A DNA stretch of 64,000 bases from Crossiella equi (GTDB lineage Bacteria > Actinomycetota > Actinomycetes > Mycobacteriales > Pseudonocardiaceae). The notes under the pieces were generated by a model. The model worked only from the letters and a program-made list of their open reading frames with translations, was not told the DNA's origin and did not search any database. Below are positions 1 through 10,207 of the stretch, piece after piece. Location of the stretch: assembly GCF_017876755.1 (NCBI RefSeq), contig NZ_JAGIOO010000001.1:9376187-9440186 (forward strand), given 5' to 3'. Numbering within the stretch: position 1 is the stretch's first letter; the number at the start of each line of letters is the position of its first letter. A program made the position numbers and the translations under genes.

Positions 1-900
1 GGCGATCGCGTCCCAGTGCTGACGACCCGCGTAGCGGAAACTGTTGCGCAGCAAGTGAACCACGCAGGTCTGCGTGATCGTCTGCGGCCAGACCGTGGTG
101 ATCGCATCCGGCAGCCCGGTCAGCCCGTCACAGACCACCATCAGCACGTCGGCCACGCCGCGGTTCTTCAGTTCGGTGAGGACATGCAGCCAGTACTTGG
201 CGCCCTCGCCGCCGTCGCCGGCCCACAACCCGAGAATGTCGCGGCGGCCCTCACAGGTGACCGCGAGCGCGACGTAGATCGGCCGGTTGGCCACCTGACC
301 GTCCCGAATCTTGACGTGGATCGCATCGATGAAGATCACCGGATACACCGAGTCGAGGGGCCGGTTCTGCCACTCGACCATGCCCTCGACCACCTTGTCG
401 GTGATGGTGGAGATCGTCTGGCGCGACACCTCAGCGCCATAGACCTCGGCCAGGTGCGCGGAGATCTCCCCGGTCGTGAGCCCTTTGGCAGCCAAGGAGA
501 TCACCATCTCGTCCACACCGCCCAAGCGCCTCTGCCGCTTGGCGACGATCTTGGGCTCGAAGCTGGCGTCGCGGTCACTCGGCACGTCGATCTCGACCGG
601 GCCGACATCGGTGAGCACGGTCTTGGACCGGGTGCCGTTACGCGAGTTGCCGGTCCCGCGGCCGGCCGGGTCGTGCTTGTCATAGCCGAGGTGGTCGGTG
701 ATCTCGCCTTCGAGCGCGGACTCGAGCAGCCGCTTGGTCAGCTGCTGCAGCATCCCGCCCTCACCGGTCAGCTTGAGCCCGCTGGCCTGGGCGCTGCTCA
801 CCAGCTGCGCGACGAGCTGCTCGTCCAGGCCGGTCGCGGGCTTCGAGTCCTCAGCGTTCTCCACGCCGGACATCATGTCGGTCATCAGGTGCACTTCCAT
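1..900 (-). CDS. IS256-family (mutator-type) transposase, partial at its C-terminus
   Basis: This is the N-terminal two thirds of a DDE transposase of the IS256/mutator family. Typical blocks are visible: a GEITDHLGYDKH stretch near residue 65, the NSRNGTRSKTV segment, the GMVEWQNRPLDSVYPVIF region just before the first catalytic Asp (IDAIH), and ALAVTCEGRRDILGLW. The ATG at 900 lies just inside the terminal repeat and matches the start of the intact copy at 60100. The frame is open to base 1, so the copy may be functional outside the window. High identity to the right-hand copy suggests recent duplication. Confidence 0.9.
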   Translation of the reverse strand, partial: MEVHLMTDMMSGVENAEDSKPATGLDEQLVAQLVSSAQASGLKLTGEGGMLQQLTKRLLESALEGEITDHLGYDKHDPAGRGTGNSRNGTRSKTVLTDVGPVEIDVPSDRDASFEPKIVAKRQRRLGGVDEMVISLAAKGLTTGEISAHLAEVYGAEVSRQTISTITDKVVEGMVEWQNRPLDSVYPVIFIDAIHVKIRDGQVANRPIYVALAVTCEGRRDILGLWAGDGGEGAKYWLHVLTELKNRGVADVLMVVCDGLTGLPDAITTVWPQTITQTCVVHLLRNSFRYAGRQHWDAIA

Positions 901-933
901 GATCGGGAGTTACACCGCTCGTTTTACAGTCCC
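1..933 (-). mobile_element. IS256-type insertion sequence, left copy, cut by window edge
   Basis: This is the 5' part of an IS256-type element whose complete twin lies at 60067-61438. Its outer inverted end is at 907-933 (reads gagttacaccgctcgtt from 907). The transposase starts at 900 on the minus strand and runs off the window at base 1. Over the shared stretch the two copies look almost identical; one difference I see is a Ser codon here where the right copy has Arg, next to a DRDASF motif. The inside neighbour is an IS701-like remnant. No target duplication can be checked because the other end is missing. Confidence 0.9.
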
Positions 934-1729
934 TAGTAGTTGGCCTGTCTGCGCTGGTAGTGGGCTTGTTGGGCGCGGTATTGGTGGCGTCGGCGCCATT
1001 GTGACCAGGTCCAGGTCAGAATGTGGTCGAACGGGGTGGTGATCAGGTGTGCCAGGAGACGTTTGACCTCTCCCAGTGTGATTGGGATGAGGCCGCTGCC
1101 AGGGCTTTTGGGGCGATCGCGGCGGTGACGGCCAGATAGGTGTGCGCGAGCATGGCCAGGGTGATGTGGCGGTACCAGGCGTCGTAGCGGCGCACCTGGT
1201 ACTGGTCCAGGCCGACTTCGGTCTTCGCGGTCTGGAAGCAGTCCTCGATCGCCCAGCGCGCTCCAGCTACTCGAATGAGGTCCTCATCGGTGTTTCCTGT
1301 TGGGGCGTAACACAAGTAGTGGGCGATCTCGTGCACGCCTTTGCTGTTACGGGTCAGGGAACGACGTGCCAGCAGCCAGCGCCCCCACCCCGGCGGGGTG
1401 GTGTCGGGGTAGGTCGGCAATCCGGCGACGGCCCAGTCGAACATCCGTGGTCCTTTGGCGCCGTCGCCGCAACTCCGGCGTTTCCATGCCTGCTCCGGGG
1501 CGTGGGCCACCAGCGTGTCGGCTCGGGACGTGCCGGCCACCGCGGGGATGGTCTGGTTACTGGGCACGGCCACGACATAGCCGATCCGCCGGTCTTCCAG
1601 CCAGCGCCGGAACTTCGAGTCCCCGCCGTAGGCTTCGTCGGCGGTGACCCAGGTCGCCGGGACCCCGGCGTCCAGGGCGCGGGCGAGCATCCGCTGTGCG
1701 AGCACGGGTTTAGTGGCGAACTCGGTCTC
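934..1729 (-). pseudogene. IS701-like transposase remnant, truncated and frameshifted
   Basis: The minus strand encodes the C-terminal half of an IS701/IS4-like DDE transposase. Recognisable parts are TWVTADEAYGGDSKFRRWL (around 1650-1600), RRIGYVVAVP, ARWAIEDCFQTAKTEVGLDQY (1270-1195) and MLAHTYLAV. Near 1110 the frame shifts: the natural ending (LGEVKRLLAHLI, then WRRRHQYRAQQAHY) continues in another frame down to about 934. The 5' half is missing because the IS3-type element sits at 1730, and the 3' end abuts the IS256-type end at 933. It is certainly non-functional as it stands. Confidence 0.8.
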
Positions 1730-1795
1730 TGAGCTTCCCCCGGTAGCCCGGTGGCTTTCCAGACATGGTCCGATAGGGCCTGAAGGGAGTCGTCC

Positions 1796-2107
1796 GTGGC
1801 ACCACCGAAGAAGTACCCCGACGAGTTGAGGTCCCGCGCTGTCCGGTTGTACCGGGAGTCCGACCCCAAGCCGGTGATCCGACGCCTGGCCGAGCAGCTG
1901 GGCGTGCACCCGGAGGCGTTGCGGAACTGGATCCGGCAAGACGAGACCGACCGTGGACAGCGTGGTGACTGGTCCACGACCACCGAGTCCGAGGAGCTGC
2001 GCCGGCTCCGCAAAGAGAACGCGGAACTCAAGCGCGCCAACGAGATCCTGAAGACCGCGTCCGCGTTTTTCGCGGCCGAACTCGACCCGACCCGGCGACG
2101 GTCGTGA
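1796..2107 (+). CDS. IS3-family OrfA, helix-turn-helix DNA-binding protein
   Basis: OrfA of an IS3-type element, 103 residues, starts at GTG 1796 after a gaaggga ribosome-binding site. It has an N-terminal helix-turn-helix of the transposase_8 type (PKKYPDELRSRAVRLYRE, residues 4-21, to WIRQDE near 48). A leucine-zipper-like segment follows (EELRRLRKENAELKRANEIL, about residues 66-85). OrfA binds the inverted ends and regulates transposition. Its stop overlaps the OrfB start. A T-run (gcgtttttcgc, about 2065) near the end is a plausible slippage site for an OrfAB fusion, as in other IS3 elements, but I infer this from family behaviour. Confidence 0.93.
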   Translation: MAPPKKYPDELRSRAVRLYRESDPKPVIRRLAEQLGVHPEALRNWIRQDETDRGQRGDWSTTTESEELRRLRKENAELKRANEILKTASAFFAAELDPTRRRS

Positions 2108-3021
2108 AGCTCGTCGAGCAGCTTCGCGGCCGGTTCGGGGGCGAGTTCGTCCTCCGGGTCCTCGGTGTCGCCTCTTCGACCTACCACAGCTGGGTGGCCC
2201 GACAGGCCGCTCCGTCGGATCGCGAACGCGAGGACGAGGCGATCACCGCGGAGATCGCCGACATCCACACCGCCTCGGGCGGCACCTACGGCAGCCCGCG
2301 GGTGCACCAGGTGCTGCGGCGGCGGGGCATCCGCGTGTCGCGCAAGCGGATCGAGCGGTTGATGCGCCAGGCCGGCCTGCAAGTCGCGTTCCTGCGTAAA
2401 CAGTGGCGGACGTCGTCGACCAGGCAGGATCCACGAGCGTCACCGACGCCCGATCGGGTGAACCGGGACTTCACCGCGCCCGCGCCGGACCGGCTGTGGG
2501 TCGCCGACGCGACCCGGATCCGCACCGGCGAGGGCATCTTCTGGCTCGCGGCCGTGCGCGACGCGTTCTCCAACCGGATCGTGGGCTGGAAGACCTCCGA
2601 CCGCTGCGACACCGACCTGGTCCTGGGCGCCCTGGAGTACGCGATCTGGTCCCGGGACGTGCGCGACGGGCAGCTGATCCACCACAGCGACCGCGGGTCG
2701 ACCTACACGGCCTTCCGGTTCGCGGAACGGTTGCAGGACAACGGGATCCTGCCGTCGATGGGGTCGGTCGGCGACTCCTACGACAACGCGCTGATGGAGA
2801 ACTTCTTCTCCACCCTGAAGATCGAGCTGGTCTACCGCCGCACCTGGCGCACCCGCGACGAGGCCGAGAACGACCTGTTCCGCTATATCGACGGGTTCTA
2901 CAACACCGAACGCATCCAGAAAGACCTCGGCTGGCTCAGCCCCGACGAGTACGAAACCGCCTGGCACAACACCCACACCGAGCCAGCTACCATCCCGGCA
3001 TCACCAACCCGATCCAGGTAA
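2104..3021 (+). CDS. IS3-family OrfB, DDE transposase
   Basis: OrfB of the IS3-type element, 305 residues, starts at GTG 2104 inside the OrfA stop (GTGA overlap). It has an N-terminal HTH_21-like segment (TYGSPRVHQVLRRRGIRVS, about residues 60-78) and an rve integrase core. The catalytic residues sit in VADATRIR (first Asp), LIHHSDRGSTYTA (second Asp) and LMENFFSTLKIEL (Glu). It catalyses excision and insertion, normally as an OrfAB frameshift product. The frame is intact and the gene lies between perfect terminal repeats, so the element may still be active. Confidence 0.93.
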   Translation: MKLVEQLRGRFGGEFVLRVLGVASSTYHSWVARQAAPSDREREDEAITAEIADIHTASGGTYGSPRVHQVLRRRGIRVSRKRIERLMRQAGLQVAFLRKQWRTSSTRQDPRASPTPDRVNRDFTAPAPDRLWVADATRIRTGEGIFWLAAVRDAFSNRIVGWKTSDRCDTDLVLGALEYAIWSRDVRDGQLIHHSDRGSTYTAFRFAERLQDNGILPSMGSVGDSYDNALMENFFSTLKIELVYRRTWRTRDEAENDLFRYIDGFYNTERIQKDLGWLSPDEYETAWHNTHTEPATIPASPTRSR

Positions 3022-3051
3022 CAACCACCTCAGGCTACCGGGGGAAGCTCA

Positions 3052-3466
3052 AGGATCCTCGATGCGCACCCTCTTGCCCGGGCCCTGACCTCGCTGCCCG
3101 GCATCGGGGTCAGGACCGCCGCCCGCATCCTGCTGGAGATCGGCGACGCCTCCGGCTTCGCCAGCTCGGCGCATCTGGCCGCCTACGCCGGAATCGCCCC
3201 GGTCACCCACCGCTCCGGCTCCAGCATCCGCGGCGAGCACCCCGCCCGCACTGGCAACCGCAAGCTCAAACGGGCCTTCTTCCTGGCCGCCTTCGCCGCC
3301 TTGAGCGACCCAGTCAGCCGGACCTACTACGACAAGAAGAGAGCCGAGAGCAAGAAGCACAACGCCGCCCTCATCTGCCTGGCACGCCGCCGCTGCGACG
3401 TCCTGTTCGCCATGCTCCGCAACAAGGTCCTCTACCAGCCACAACGCCCCGAAAATGGAGCTTCAG
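3052..3466 (+). pseudogene. IS110-family transposase remnant, C-terminal part
   Basis: Read from 3052, the frame gives the C-terminal Transposase_20 domain of an IS110-type protein: LARALTSLPGIGVRTAARIL, then AHLAAYAGIAPVTHRSGS, TGNRKLKRAFFLAAFAAL, and YYDKKRAESKKHNAALICLA. The N-terminal RuvC-like half is missing; the remnant begins exactly at the IS3-type right end (3051). Its frame runs on into the first CRISPR repeats without its own stop until 3585. It sits at the leader-distal end of CRISPR array 1 and marks the edge of the IS graveyard. Confidence 0.85.
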
Positions 3467-3488
3467 CGAGTTCGGCCGCCAGGTCCCG

Positions 3489-4795
3489 CGGAGCACCCCC
3501 ACGTGCGTGGGGCGGACCTCCGACCGAAGAACGGCTAGCTGTTCTTGGCCGGAGCACCCCCACGTGCGTGGGGCGGACGGAATAACAGCGGCATGAACCT
3601 GTTGGCGCAGCGGAGCACCCCCACGTGCGTGGGGCGGACAGGGGCTCAACCCGGCGGTCTCACTCGGCGAGCGGAGCACCCCCACGTGCGTGGGGCGGAC
3701 TCCGAATCATCATCAGTTCGTTCCGAACACATCGGAGCACCCCCACGTGCGTGGGGCGGACATCGAGGCACTGGTCCGTGGGTCAGCAGCAGACGGAGCA
3801 CCCCCCACGTGCGTGGGGCGGACCCGGTCAAGCACCGTGTCCAGCGCCTCAGCCGCGGAGCACCCACGTGCGTGGGGCGGACGTCAAGGACCACCTGCGT
3901 GATCCTGGCCGGGCGCGGAGCACCCCCACGTGCGTGGGGCGGACATCGACCGCAAGATGGACACCGGCCGGTTCCACGGAGCACCCCCACGTGCGTGGGG
4001 CGGACGCCTGGGCGGAGGTGCGGCGGTTGAGGATGGCCGGAGCACCCCCACGTGCGTGGGGCGGACACGGCGCGCAGTTCCTGCAAGGGCTTCAGATACG
4101 GAGCACCCCCACGTGCTTGGGGCGGACTACGGCGTTCCCGCTGGGCACCGGCCTTGGGGAGGGAGCACCCCCACGTGCGTGGGGCGGACCCGCCGCCTGG
4201 CCGCAAGGTCGTCATGGACCTGGGAGCACCCCCACGTGCGTGGGGCGGACGGCCGGGTCGCTGACCTGGTAGCGGATCGCGGCGGAGCACCCCCACGTGC
4301 GTGGGGCGGACGGGCTCAACACCCAGGGCGACGGATACAGCAACGGAGCACCCCCACGTGCGTGGGGCGGACGGTCGAGTACGGCCAGTCCTGGCCGGAG
4401 CACGGAGCACCCCCACGTGCGTGGGGCGGACAAGGACGCGATGAAGCTCGCATCTACCGGAGCGGAGCACCCCCACGTGCGTGGGGCGGACTACGCATGC
4501 CCAGCTGGCCCGCCTGCCTGAAACGGAGCACCCCCACGTGCGTGGGGCGGACGTGACACCCACGATCCACGACAGCAGGCCAACCGGAGCACCCCCACGT
4601 GCGTGGGGCGGACCCCGGCCGCGTGCACTTCGACTTCACCGGCGCCGGAGCACCCCACGTGCGTGGGGCGGACGTGGCTGAGCCCGGCGGGTACTGCATC
4701 GCCACCGGAGTACCCCCACGTGCGTGGGGCGGACCGCGCCGGAGCGTCGTCACCTGCTGCAGGGTCCGGAGCACCCCCACGTGCGTGGGGCGGAC
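3489..4795 (-). CRISPR. CRISPR array 1, type I-E repeats, 22 repeats and 21 spacers
   Basis: Twenty-two 29-nt repeats recur every 61 nt with 32-nt spacers. Read on the minus strand, each repeat holds the stem CCCCACGCACGTGGGG followed by GTGCTCCG, which would be the 8-nt crRNA handle of type I-E. This, and the leader-like sequence at the right end, place transcription on the minus strand, newest spacers at 4795. Variant repeats: an extra C at 3794, 2 bases short at 3855, cgtgcttgg at 4099, gtac for gcac at 4705, and one base short at 4646. The spacers look unique. The array lies upstream of the frameshifted cas3 of locus 1. Confidence 0.97.
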
Positions 4796-4850
4796 ACTTC
4801 GCGACCTGCGGCTTTACAGAGCAAGTAGTGAGTTTTCAAGGTGCGGTGTC
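4796..4850 (-). promoter_or_regulatory. CRISPR array 1 leader
   Basis: Directly beside the last repeat is acttcgcgacctgc, identical to the 14 bases beside the last repeat of array 2 (9565-9578). A shared gttttcaa follows about 36 bases further out in both. Read on the minus strand, this is a short leader with TTGAAAAC about 36 nt from the first repeat. It is expected to carry the array promoter and the adaptation signals. Confidence 0.75.
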
Positions 4851-4933
4851 ACCGGTCGGTTGTCCCAGCGGTGGAGGTTGTCAGGGAGTGAGGGTATCGA
4901 TAGTTGCGTCGCAGGTACTGCCGGAGGAGTCAG

Positions 4934-7683
4934 GTGGGGTTGATGGTGGGGCTGGACATGCTGCTGTGGGCTAAGGAACGTGGTCTGCGGGAGCGGTACT
5001 CGGTGTTCTGGCACAGCGCGGATGCCGCCGCGGCGGCCTGGGCGTTGTGGGAGCGGGTGTTGTCCCCGGCGCAGCGGGAGGTCATCGCCGAGGGCATGGG
5101 CGTCTCGCAGGCGCAGGCGCAGCGGTTGGTCGCGTTGTGGGCGGGGCTGCACGATCTGGGCAAGATCACCGAGGAGTTCCAGTGCAAGAGCGACCAGGCG
5201 GTCCAGGCGTTGCGGCAGGCTGGTTACCCCAGCGGGGACGCGGTCGTCCAGCTGCCCCATGATTTGGCCGGTCAGATCGCGGTGGCGCCGTTGTTGGCCG
5301 AGCTCGGGGCGGTGGAGGACCGGATTTGGACGCGTTCACCACATTGCGTGGCCGCGCAGGTCATCGGCGGTCACCACGGCCGCTTCCATGAGCTGGAGGC
5401 CCGGTTCGAGCGCTCCTACCGCAACCCGCAGGCCATGGGAGATGGGGAGTGGGAGCGGCAGCGGCGGCTGCTGGTCTCTGAACTGCACACCCTCCTGGGT
5501 GCCCCGGCCCTGCCGGCGCGGTTTGAGGTCGCGGCGGCGGCGTTGGTGACCGGGGTGGTGGTGCTGGCCGACTGGCTGGTCAGCCAGGTCTCCTTCATCA
5601 TCGCCCGCCAGGCCGACCCAGCCACCACGATCGCCGGCTGGTACCACAAGAGCCTGACCGCGATGCCCACCGTGTTGCGGGAGGCAGGGCTGGGGCGTGC
5701 GGTGCTGGCCGCCACCGACGTGCACACGGTGTGGGGGTTCGCTGCGAATACTTTGCAGGAGAGCGTGCAGCGGGAGCTGGCCGGGCGGGTGCGGGGTGCG
5801 GGGATCTTGGTGGTGACCGCGGCGCCGGGGGACGGCAAGACCGAGACCGCGCTGGTCGCGGCCTCCATCCTCGGGCAGGCCGCGGGGGTGTCGGGGGTGG
5901 TCTTCGCGCTGCCGACCATGGCCACCGCCGACCAGATGCACGCCCGGGTGCGGGAGTTCACCGACAAGGCGGTGACGGGACCGGCCGCGGTGACTCTGTT
6001 GCACAGCATGGCCCGCCTGCACCAGGCGGCTGCGTGGGGCGGGGGACGGTTGGTGGCGGTTGCAGGTCCGGGGGAGGTGCCGCAGTGGCTGTACGGGGCC
6101 AAGCGCGGGCTGCTGGCGCCGATGTCGGTGATCACCGTCGATCAGGCGTTGATGGCGGTGCTGCCGTTGCGGCACAACGTGATGCGCCTGTTGGGGCTCT
6201 CGGGCAAGGTGGTGGTCATCGATGAGGCCCACGCCTATGACTCCTACATGCAGTCCCTGCTGGTCACCTTGCTGACCTGGCTGGGGCGCTACCGGGTGCC
6301 GGTGGTGTTGTTGTCGGCGACCCTGCCCACGGTGATCAGCGACGCCCTGATCAACGCCTACCTGCGGGGCCGGCACGGCAAGGCCTACCAGGCTCGGGGT
6401 TTCGCTATCGCCTACCCGGGCTGGCTGTTCGTCGACGCCGAGGGCCAGACGATCGCACCGAGTGCGGAGGCGGTGCGGGAGATGGCCGTGATGCGCACCT
6501 CCCGGCTCACGGTCGACCTGGTCGAGGTCACCGGCGAGAGCGGGGCGGCTTCGCGCCGGGAGCGGGTGCGGGCGTTGCTGGAGCCGCTGCGTACCGGGGA
6601 GGCCGGGTCGCGGTGGTGTGCAACACGGTGGACTCGGCCCAGGAGACCTTCACCGACCTGCAGGCCTGGGCGGCCGGGGAGATCGAGGTGCGGCTCCTGC
6701 ACGCCCGGCTGCCCGACGAGCAGCGCGCCATGGTCTCCGCGGAACTCCTGGCCGGGCACGGCAAGGGGCCGCGACCTGGAGGCGTGCCGAGTGTCACGGT
6801 GGCCACCCAGATCATCGAGCAGTCTCTGGACGTCGACTTCGACCTGGTGATCACCGACCTGGCCTCGATGGCCCAGCTGCTGCAGCGCGCGGGGCGCTGC
6901 CACCGCCATCCCCGCCCGGAGACCGATCGTGGCGCCTGGCCAGGTGATCCCCGGCTGGTGGTACTCGTCCCGGCCGACGAGGCGGGGGAGTTGGTGATGC
7001 CGTGGGCGTGGCGGGCGATCTACCCGCGGTATCTGCTGGAGCGCACCCTGGAGCGGCTGCGCGCCCGCGGGGGTCGGCCGGTGGCGGTGCCGGGGGATGT
7101 GGCCGGGTTGGTGGGTGAGGTCTACGACGAGTTTAGTCTGGAGGAGAAGGACCACCGCTGGTGGGTGGAGTACGAGGGGGACAAGCAGGCGCAGCGTGAC
7201 CGGGCTGGGTGGGTGAAGGTCCCGGAGGCGGGCTCGATCCGGAGGTTGGAGCAGCTGTCCCGGCCACCGGTGGCCGAGGCCGGGCCGTTGGAGGACTGGG
7301 AGGTGGAGCTGACGACCCGGTTGGGGGCGGATACCCAGCGGGTGGTGTGTTGTTTCGTGGACGAGTCGGGGCGGCGGTGGCTGGACCGGCACCGCTGGGT
7401 GGCCTTGCCGGGTGAGGAGGCCTCGGCGTCGTCCCGGCCGTCGGCGGTGGTGGTGCGGATGGTGATGGCTCGGTCTATTCCGGTCCGGGCGTCGTTGCTG
7501 ACCGAGCACCAGGACGAGGGCCACGGGCGGCGTCCAGTGAGTTGGGAGAAGACGCCGTGGCTTGGAGACCTTGTCCTCATCCCGTTGCCTTTGCGGGGGA
7601 CTGCGGCAGGGGCGGTGGTTATCGGCAGGCGGACGTTTACTCTGGATGATCAGCTTGGCTTGGTGATTACCAAGATCGACTGA
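4934..7683 (+). pseudogene. cas3: cas3 helicase-nuclease of type I-E locus 1, single frameshift near 6604
   Basis: This encodes the Cas3 HD nuclease/superfamily 2 helicase that Cascade recruits to unwind and degrade target DNA. The start is GTG 4934 after ggaggag; ATG 4943 is an alternative. HD motifs are VFWHSAD and GLHDLGK, with GGHHGRFH further on. Helicase motifs are APGDGKTETA (Walker A), VVIDEAHAYDSYM and VVLLSATLP. After the codons for LLEPLRTGEAG (near 6600) the frame is lost. The remainder (VVCNTVDSAQ, TQIIEQSLDVDFDLVI, LLQRAGRCHRH, and the C-terminal domain to 7683) reads in another frame. Adding one G to the ggg at 6603-6605 restores a continuous protein of about 916 residues. If the base is truly missing, Cas3 loses helicase domain 2. 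The gene lies between the two arrays, antiparallel to them. Confidence 0.88.
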
Positions 7684-7707
7684 CTAGCCATGCCGCCTCA
7701 CTGTCCT

Positions 7708-9564
7708 CGGAGCATCCCCCCCCGTATCTGGGGCGACGGGGACTACGGGCAGCCCCGCCCTGCGGGCGGCCGGAGCATCCTCACGTGCGCGGGGCAGACA
7801 CGAGTTCGGTGCGGACCTGGTCCAGCGCGGCCGGAGCATCCCCACGTGTGTGGGGCGGACGTCAGCACAGGGTTGGGTCTGGTGGTGATGGCCGGAACAT
7901 CCCCACGGGTGTGGGGCGGACCCTCCCCAGCCTGATCGAGCCGACCTCAGCACCGGAACATCCCCACGGGCGTGGGGCGGACTCATGCAGGGTGTGACGC
8001 TCTTCGGTGGTGGCCGGAACATCCCCACGGGCGTGGGGCGGACGCCTCCAGGACGTACGCCCAGTGCGGCCATCCACGGAACATTCCCACGGGCGTGGGG
8101 CGGACCGATGATCGTCCCAGTGTGGACACCCTGATTTCCGGAACATCCCCACGGGCGTGGGGCGGACGTGGCGAGCGCGGCGAGGAGCGCGGGCCGCGGC
8201 GGAACATCCCCACGGGCGTGGGGCGGACACCGGCATGGACTCCTGGCCGAGCACGAAGCCCGGAACATCCCCACGGGCGCGGGGCGGACGGCGGCCAGGG
8301 GCGGACGCGACACGATGGCGCCGGAACATCCCCACGGGCGTGGGGCGGACCCAGGTGGCCCTGGCGTACGAGGCCGAGGCGCCGGAACATCCCCACGGGC
8401 GTGGGCGGACGCGGGAGAGCACCTCGGCAGGACCGGACCCGGCGGAACATCCCCACGGGCGTGGGGCGGACCTCGGTGCCGCGGTCGGCGCGTTCGCGCT
8501 CTCCGGAACATCCCCACGGGCGTGGGGCGGACACCAGCATGACCCCTGACGACGTGATCGACGTGCGGAACATCCCCACGGGCGTGGGGCGGACGACAGT
8601 AGAGCGCGATGGGCGGCCGACGAAGTCGGAACATCCCCACGGGCGTGGGGCGGACCGCCAGGGCCGATCCGGATGAACGGGTGGGGCCGGAACATCCCCA
8701 CGGGCGTGGGGCGGACTCGCCCGCGCCCATGGGGAGATCGTGAAGAACCGGAACATCCCCACGGGCGTGGGGCGGACAGGGTCGGCTCATCGGCGGCGGA
8801 GTGGCAGAACGGAACATCCCCACGGGCGTGGGGCGGACTCCCCGTGCTGCACCTGGGGCAGCCTGAAGCCCGGAACATCCCCACGGGCGTGGGGCGGACA
8901 TAGTGGAGGGCGATCTTGGCGCGCCAGTGCGCGGAACATCCCCACGGGCGTGGGGCGGACCACTGCATGAGATCCGGGTAGGTCTGGTCGAGCGGAACAT
9001 CCCCCGTGGGCGGACTTCGGCCACCCTCGGGACAGTCCCCCCAGCGACGGAACATCCCCACGGGCGTGGGGCGGACAGCGACAGCCGCACCACCACCGCA
9101 GCGGGATCGGAACATCCCACGGGCGTGGGGGCGGACTACATCAGGGGCGGGTCGGTCACGAACGTGGACGGAACATCCCCACGGGCGTGGGGCGGACTAC
9201 ATCAGGGGCGGGGTCGGTCACGAACGTGGACGGAACATCCCACGGGCGTGGGGCGGACTCGGGAATGTCCAGGAATGCCGGGTTGATTGGTCGGAACAAT
9301 CCCCACGGGCGTGGGGCGGACTCGCCGTGCAGCTCAGCCATGACGGGGATGTTCGGAACATCCCCACGGGCGTGGGGCGGACGTGGCCATTCCGGCCGCG
9401 AGTTCCGGTCCAGCGGAACAGTCCCCACGGGCGTGGGGCGGACGGCGCGACCGCCGGGGTGCGCACGCCTCGGACGGAACATCCCACGGGCGTGGGGGCG
9501 GACACTGGGACCGGTCGCTCGCCGTGGGCGATCGCCGGAACATCCCCACGGGCGTGGGGCGGAC
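7708..9564 (-). CRISPR. CRISPR array 2, type I-E repeats, 31 repeats and 30 spacers
   Basis: Repeats of 29 nt recur every 61 nt. On the minus strand they read with the stem CCCCACGCCCGTGGGG and the handle ATGTTCCG. The three leftmost units (7708, 7771, 7832) are degenerate and closer to the array 1 repeat (GGAGCAT, acgtgtg), which fits an old leader-distal end. Shortened or variant repeats occur at 8383, 8993 (only about 23 nt), 9108, 9231, 9292, 9414 and 9475. Two adjacent spacers (9137-9168 and 9198-9230) are the same sequence apart from one G. The leader is at the right end, next to cse1. Confidence 0.97.
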
Positions 9565-9620
9565 ACTTCGCGACCTGCTGCTATGCGAGCGTATCGTCAG
9601 TTTTCAAAGATCAAGAACTG
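9565..9620 (-). promoter_or_regulatory. CRISPR array 2 leader
   Basis: The first 14 bases next to the last repeat (acttcgcgacctgc) match those beside array 1 exactly, and gttttcaa follows at the same distance. This supports minus-strand transcription and a common origin of both arrays. Confidence 0.75.
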
Positions 9621-10207
9621 CTACTCGTAGGGCTGTTGAGGCGTCGATGGCGCCGACGTCCCGGGAGCGGTCGGCACGCTACCGGAACGTGCTCCCTGGC
9701 TCCAGGAACCTGGTCGACAGAGCTTGAATACGCCTGGGCAGGGTCCCGGCGGCTTGATCTGCGGAAAGCTCCACGGTGAGCAGATCCTGGGGGCAGTCTG
9801 TCGTGCCCGAGGATCTCAGTTGTGCGCATTTGTTGAAACCCGAATCAAGCGCGCCTTGAATGCGTCGTTGTCGACGCAACCATTTTGGGGGTGGCTGCGG
9901 TAGGTGTGGTTGCTCCTGTGCGCTGTGCAGGGGGCGGTTGGTGGCGGATGGGGATCGCCCGCGTGTCTGTGTGGCCTTGAGAACCGGCCTGGCCTTCCAG
10001 GCGTGGAACATGCGGAGGGTGTGACGTGTCTGGCAATAAGCAAGACGGCATCGTGCAGTAAATGCTCGGATCGCCTTTTTCCTGGTAAAGGCTGTATCTC
10101 GGGTCGGCTCGCGGGAATTGTCGGTGTCATCCCCTAGGCTGCGCGCCGTCCTGATGACCGCATGCGCATTCACTAGAAGGTGTCATTGTTTTGTGAGGAG
10201 ATCCGTA
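9621..10207. other. Intergenic region between array 2 leader and cse1
   Basis: I see no convincing gene in these roughly 590 bases. Open frames exist on the minus strand, but their products are arginine/proline-rich and show no motif. The region probably holds outer leader sequence on its left side and the promoter of the cse1 operon on its right. A gaggaga ribosome-binding site at 10195-10201 serves cse1. Confidence 0.5.

Larger units (their letters stand above)
1730..3051 (+). mobile_element. IS3-family insertion sequence, intact
   Basis: The element is bounded by perfect 19-bp inverted repeats, tgagcttcccccggtagcc at 1730-1748 and its exact complement at 3033-3051. It carries the two overlapping genes typical of the IS3 family. 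Flanking bases (ctc before, agg after) do not form a matching short duplication, and the two flanks belong to different IS remnants (IS701-like left, IS110-like right). This suggests deletion or recombination after insertion. Confidence 0.93.

Noticed and set aside
7684..9120. Long open frames on both strands through the CRISPR arrays giving repeated SAPRPWGCSG- or GRNIPTGVG-like proteins
   Set aside because: They are read-through of the 61-nt repeat-spacer period; the repeats contain no stop in those frames. No start site or domain supports a protein.
9679..10173. A 164-residue minus-strand frame between array 2 and cse1
   Set aside because: No ribosome-binding site, basic low-complexity composition, and it overlaps the expected leader and cse1 promoter.
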